Below, piece by piece: positions 6,206-6,243 of a stretch of DNA of 6,243 nucleotides. How positions within the stretch are numbered: position 1 is the stretch's first letter; every line of letters starts with the position of its first letter. Under the pieces are notes generated by a model. That model was not told the DNA's origin. It saw only the letters and a list, made by a program, of their open reading frames with translations, and did no database searches. Source of the stretch: Anaerolineaceae bacterium (GTDB lineage Bacteria > Planctomycetota > Phycisphaerae > FEN-1346 > JAACEH01); assembly GCA_011682595.1 (NCBI GenBank), contig JAACEH010000116.1, positions 1 through 6,243 on the forward strand, read 5' to 3'. A program made the translations under genes and the position numbers.

Positions 6206-6243
6206 GCTTGCGAACAAGCCAATCCGCATGCGTTGCAAGCAAC
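6206..6243. repeat. Cluster of short inverted repeats at the window end
   Basis: Several palindromes follow the 9-bp hairpin. GCTTG-CGAA-CAAGC (6206-6219) is a 5-bp stem with a tetraloop. CGCATGCG (6225-6232) is a perfect palindrome. GTTGC-AA-GCAAC (6232-6243) is another. GCTTGC (6206-6211) can also pair with GCAAGC (6235-6240), giving a larger alternative hairpin. The window ends inside or at the edge of this element, so its full extent is unknown. Confidence 0.5.

Noticed and set aside
6206..6243. Integron attC-like recombination site
   Set aside because: The paired ends do not show the RYYYAAC and GTRRRRY core sites with the expected layout, and no integrase or cassette array is visible.

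Overview
The window is high-GC bacterial DNA that is almost fully coding. It holds one gene cut by the left edge, two further complete genes, a 386-bp intergenic region, and a short palindrome-rich tail. Gene content and codon use would suit a planctomycete-like (Phycisphaerae-type) environmental bacterium: a lysine/aspartate-rich multi-module DUF4340 protein, a membrane nucleotide-sugar dehydratase, and a SAMHD1-like HD hydrolase. This lineage guess is inference only; no rRNA or marker gene is present.

Region 1 (1-2147, +) is the C-terminal ~715 residues of a DUF4340-family protein whose start lies upstream of the window. It consists of five successive modules. Each opens with a W-x-hydrophobic-x-x-P motif and has a (Y/F)GLdkP-like motif 40-41 residues later. 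The gene ends with two tandem stops (TAA TAG) followed by a convincing rho-independent terminator (2175-2203).

Region 2 (2148-2533) is intergenic. It contains the terminator, a probable minus-strand relic of the C-terminal end of an integrase-core transposase (about 2284-2403), and a plus-strand sigma70-like promoter lying within that relic (TTGACA-N17-TATCAT). It also has a perfect tandem 9-bp repeat and the ribosome-binding region of the next gene.

Region 3 (2534-6167, +) is a probable two-gene operon. The first gene is a four-helix membrane protein of the WbpM/PglF/CapD class, a UDP-N-acetylhexosamine 4,6-dehydratase, which would supply a 4-keto-6-deoxy sugar nucleotide for surface glycan synthesis. 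The second starts one base after the first one's stop codon. It is a 560-residue HD-domain phosphohydrolase in which the metal-binding and several nucleotide-pocket positions of SAMHD1-type dNTPases can be recognised. No established pathway joins these two activities, so the tight coupling is the most curious aspect of the window.

Region 4 (6168-6243) is non-coding and packed with inverted repeats, including a perfect 9-bp hairpin without a T-tract. It looks like the edge of an intergenic palindromic repeat cut by the window end.

I found no tRNA, rRNA, CRISPR array, complete mobile element or clear defence island. Nothing here shows a demonstrably new system; the items below are leads.
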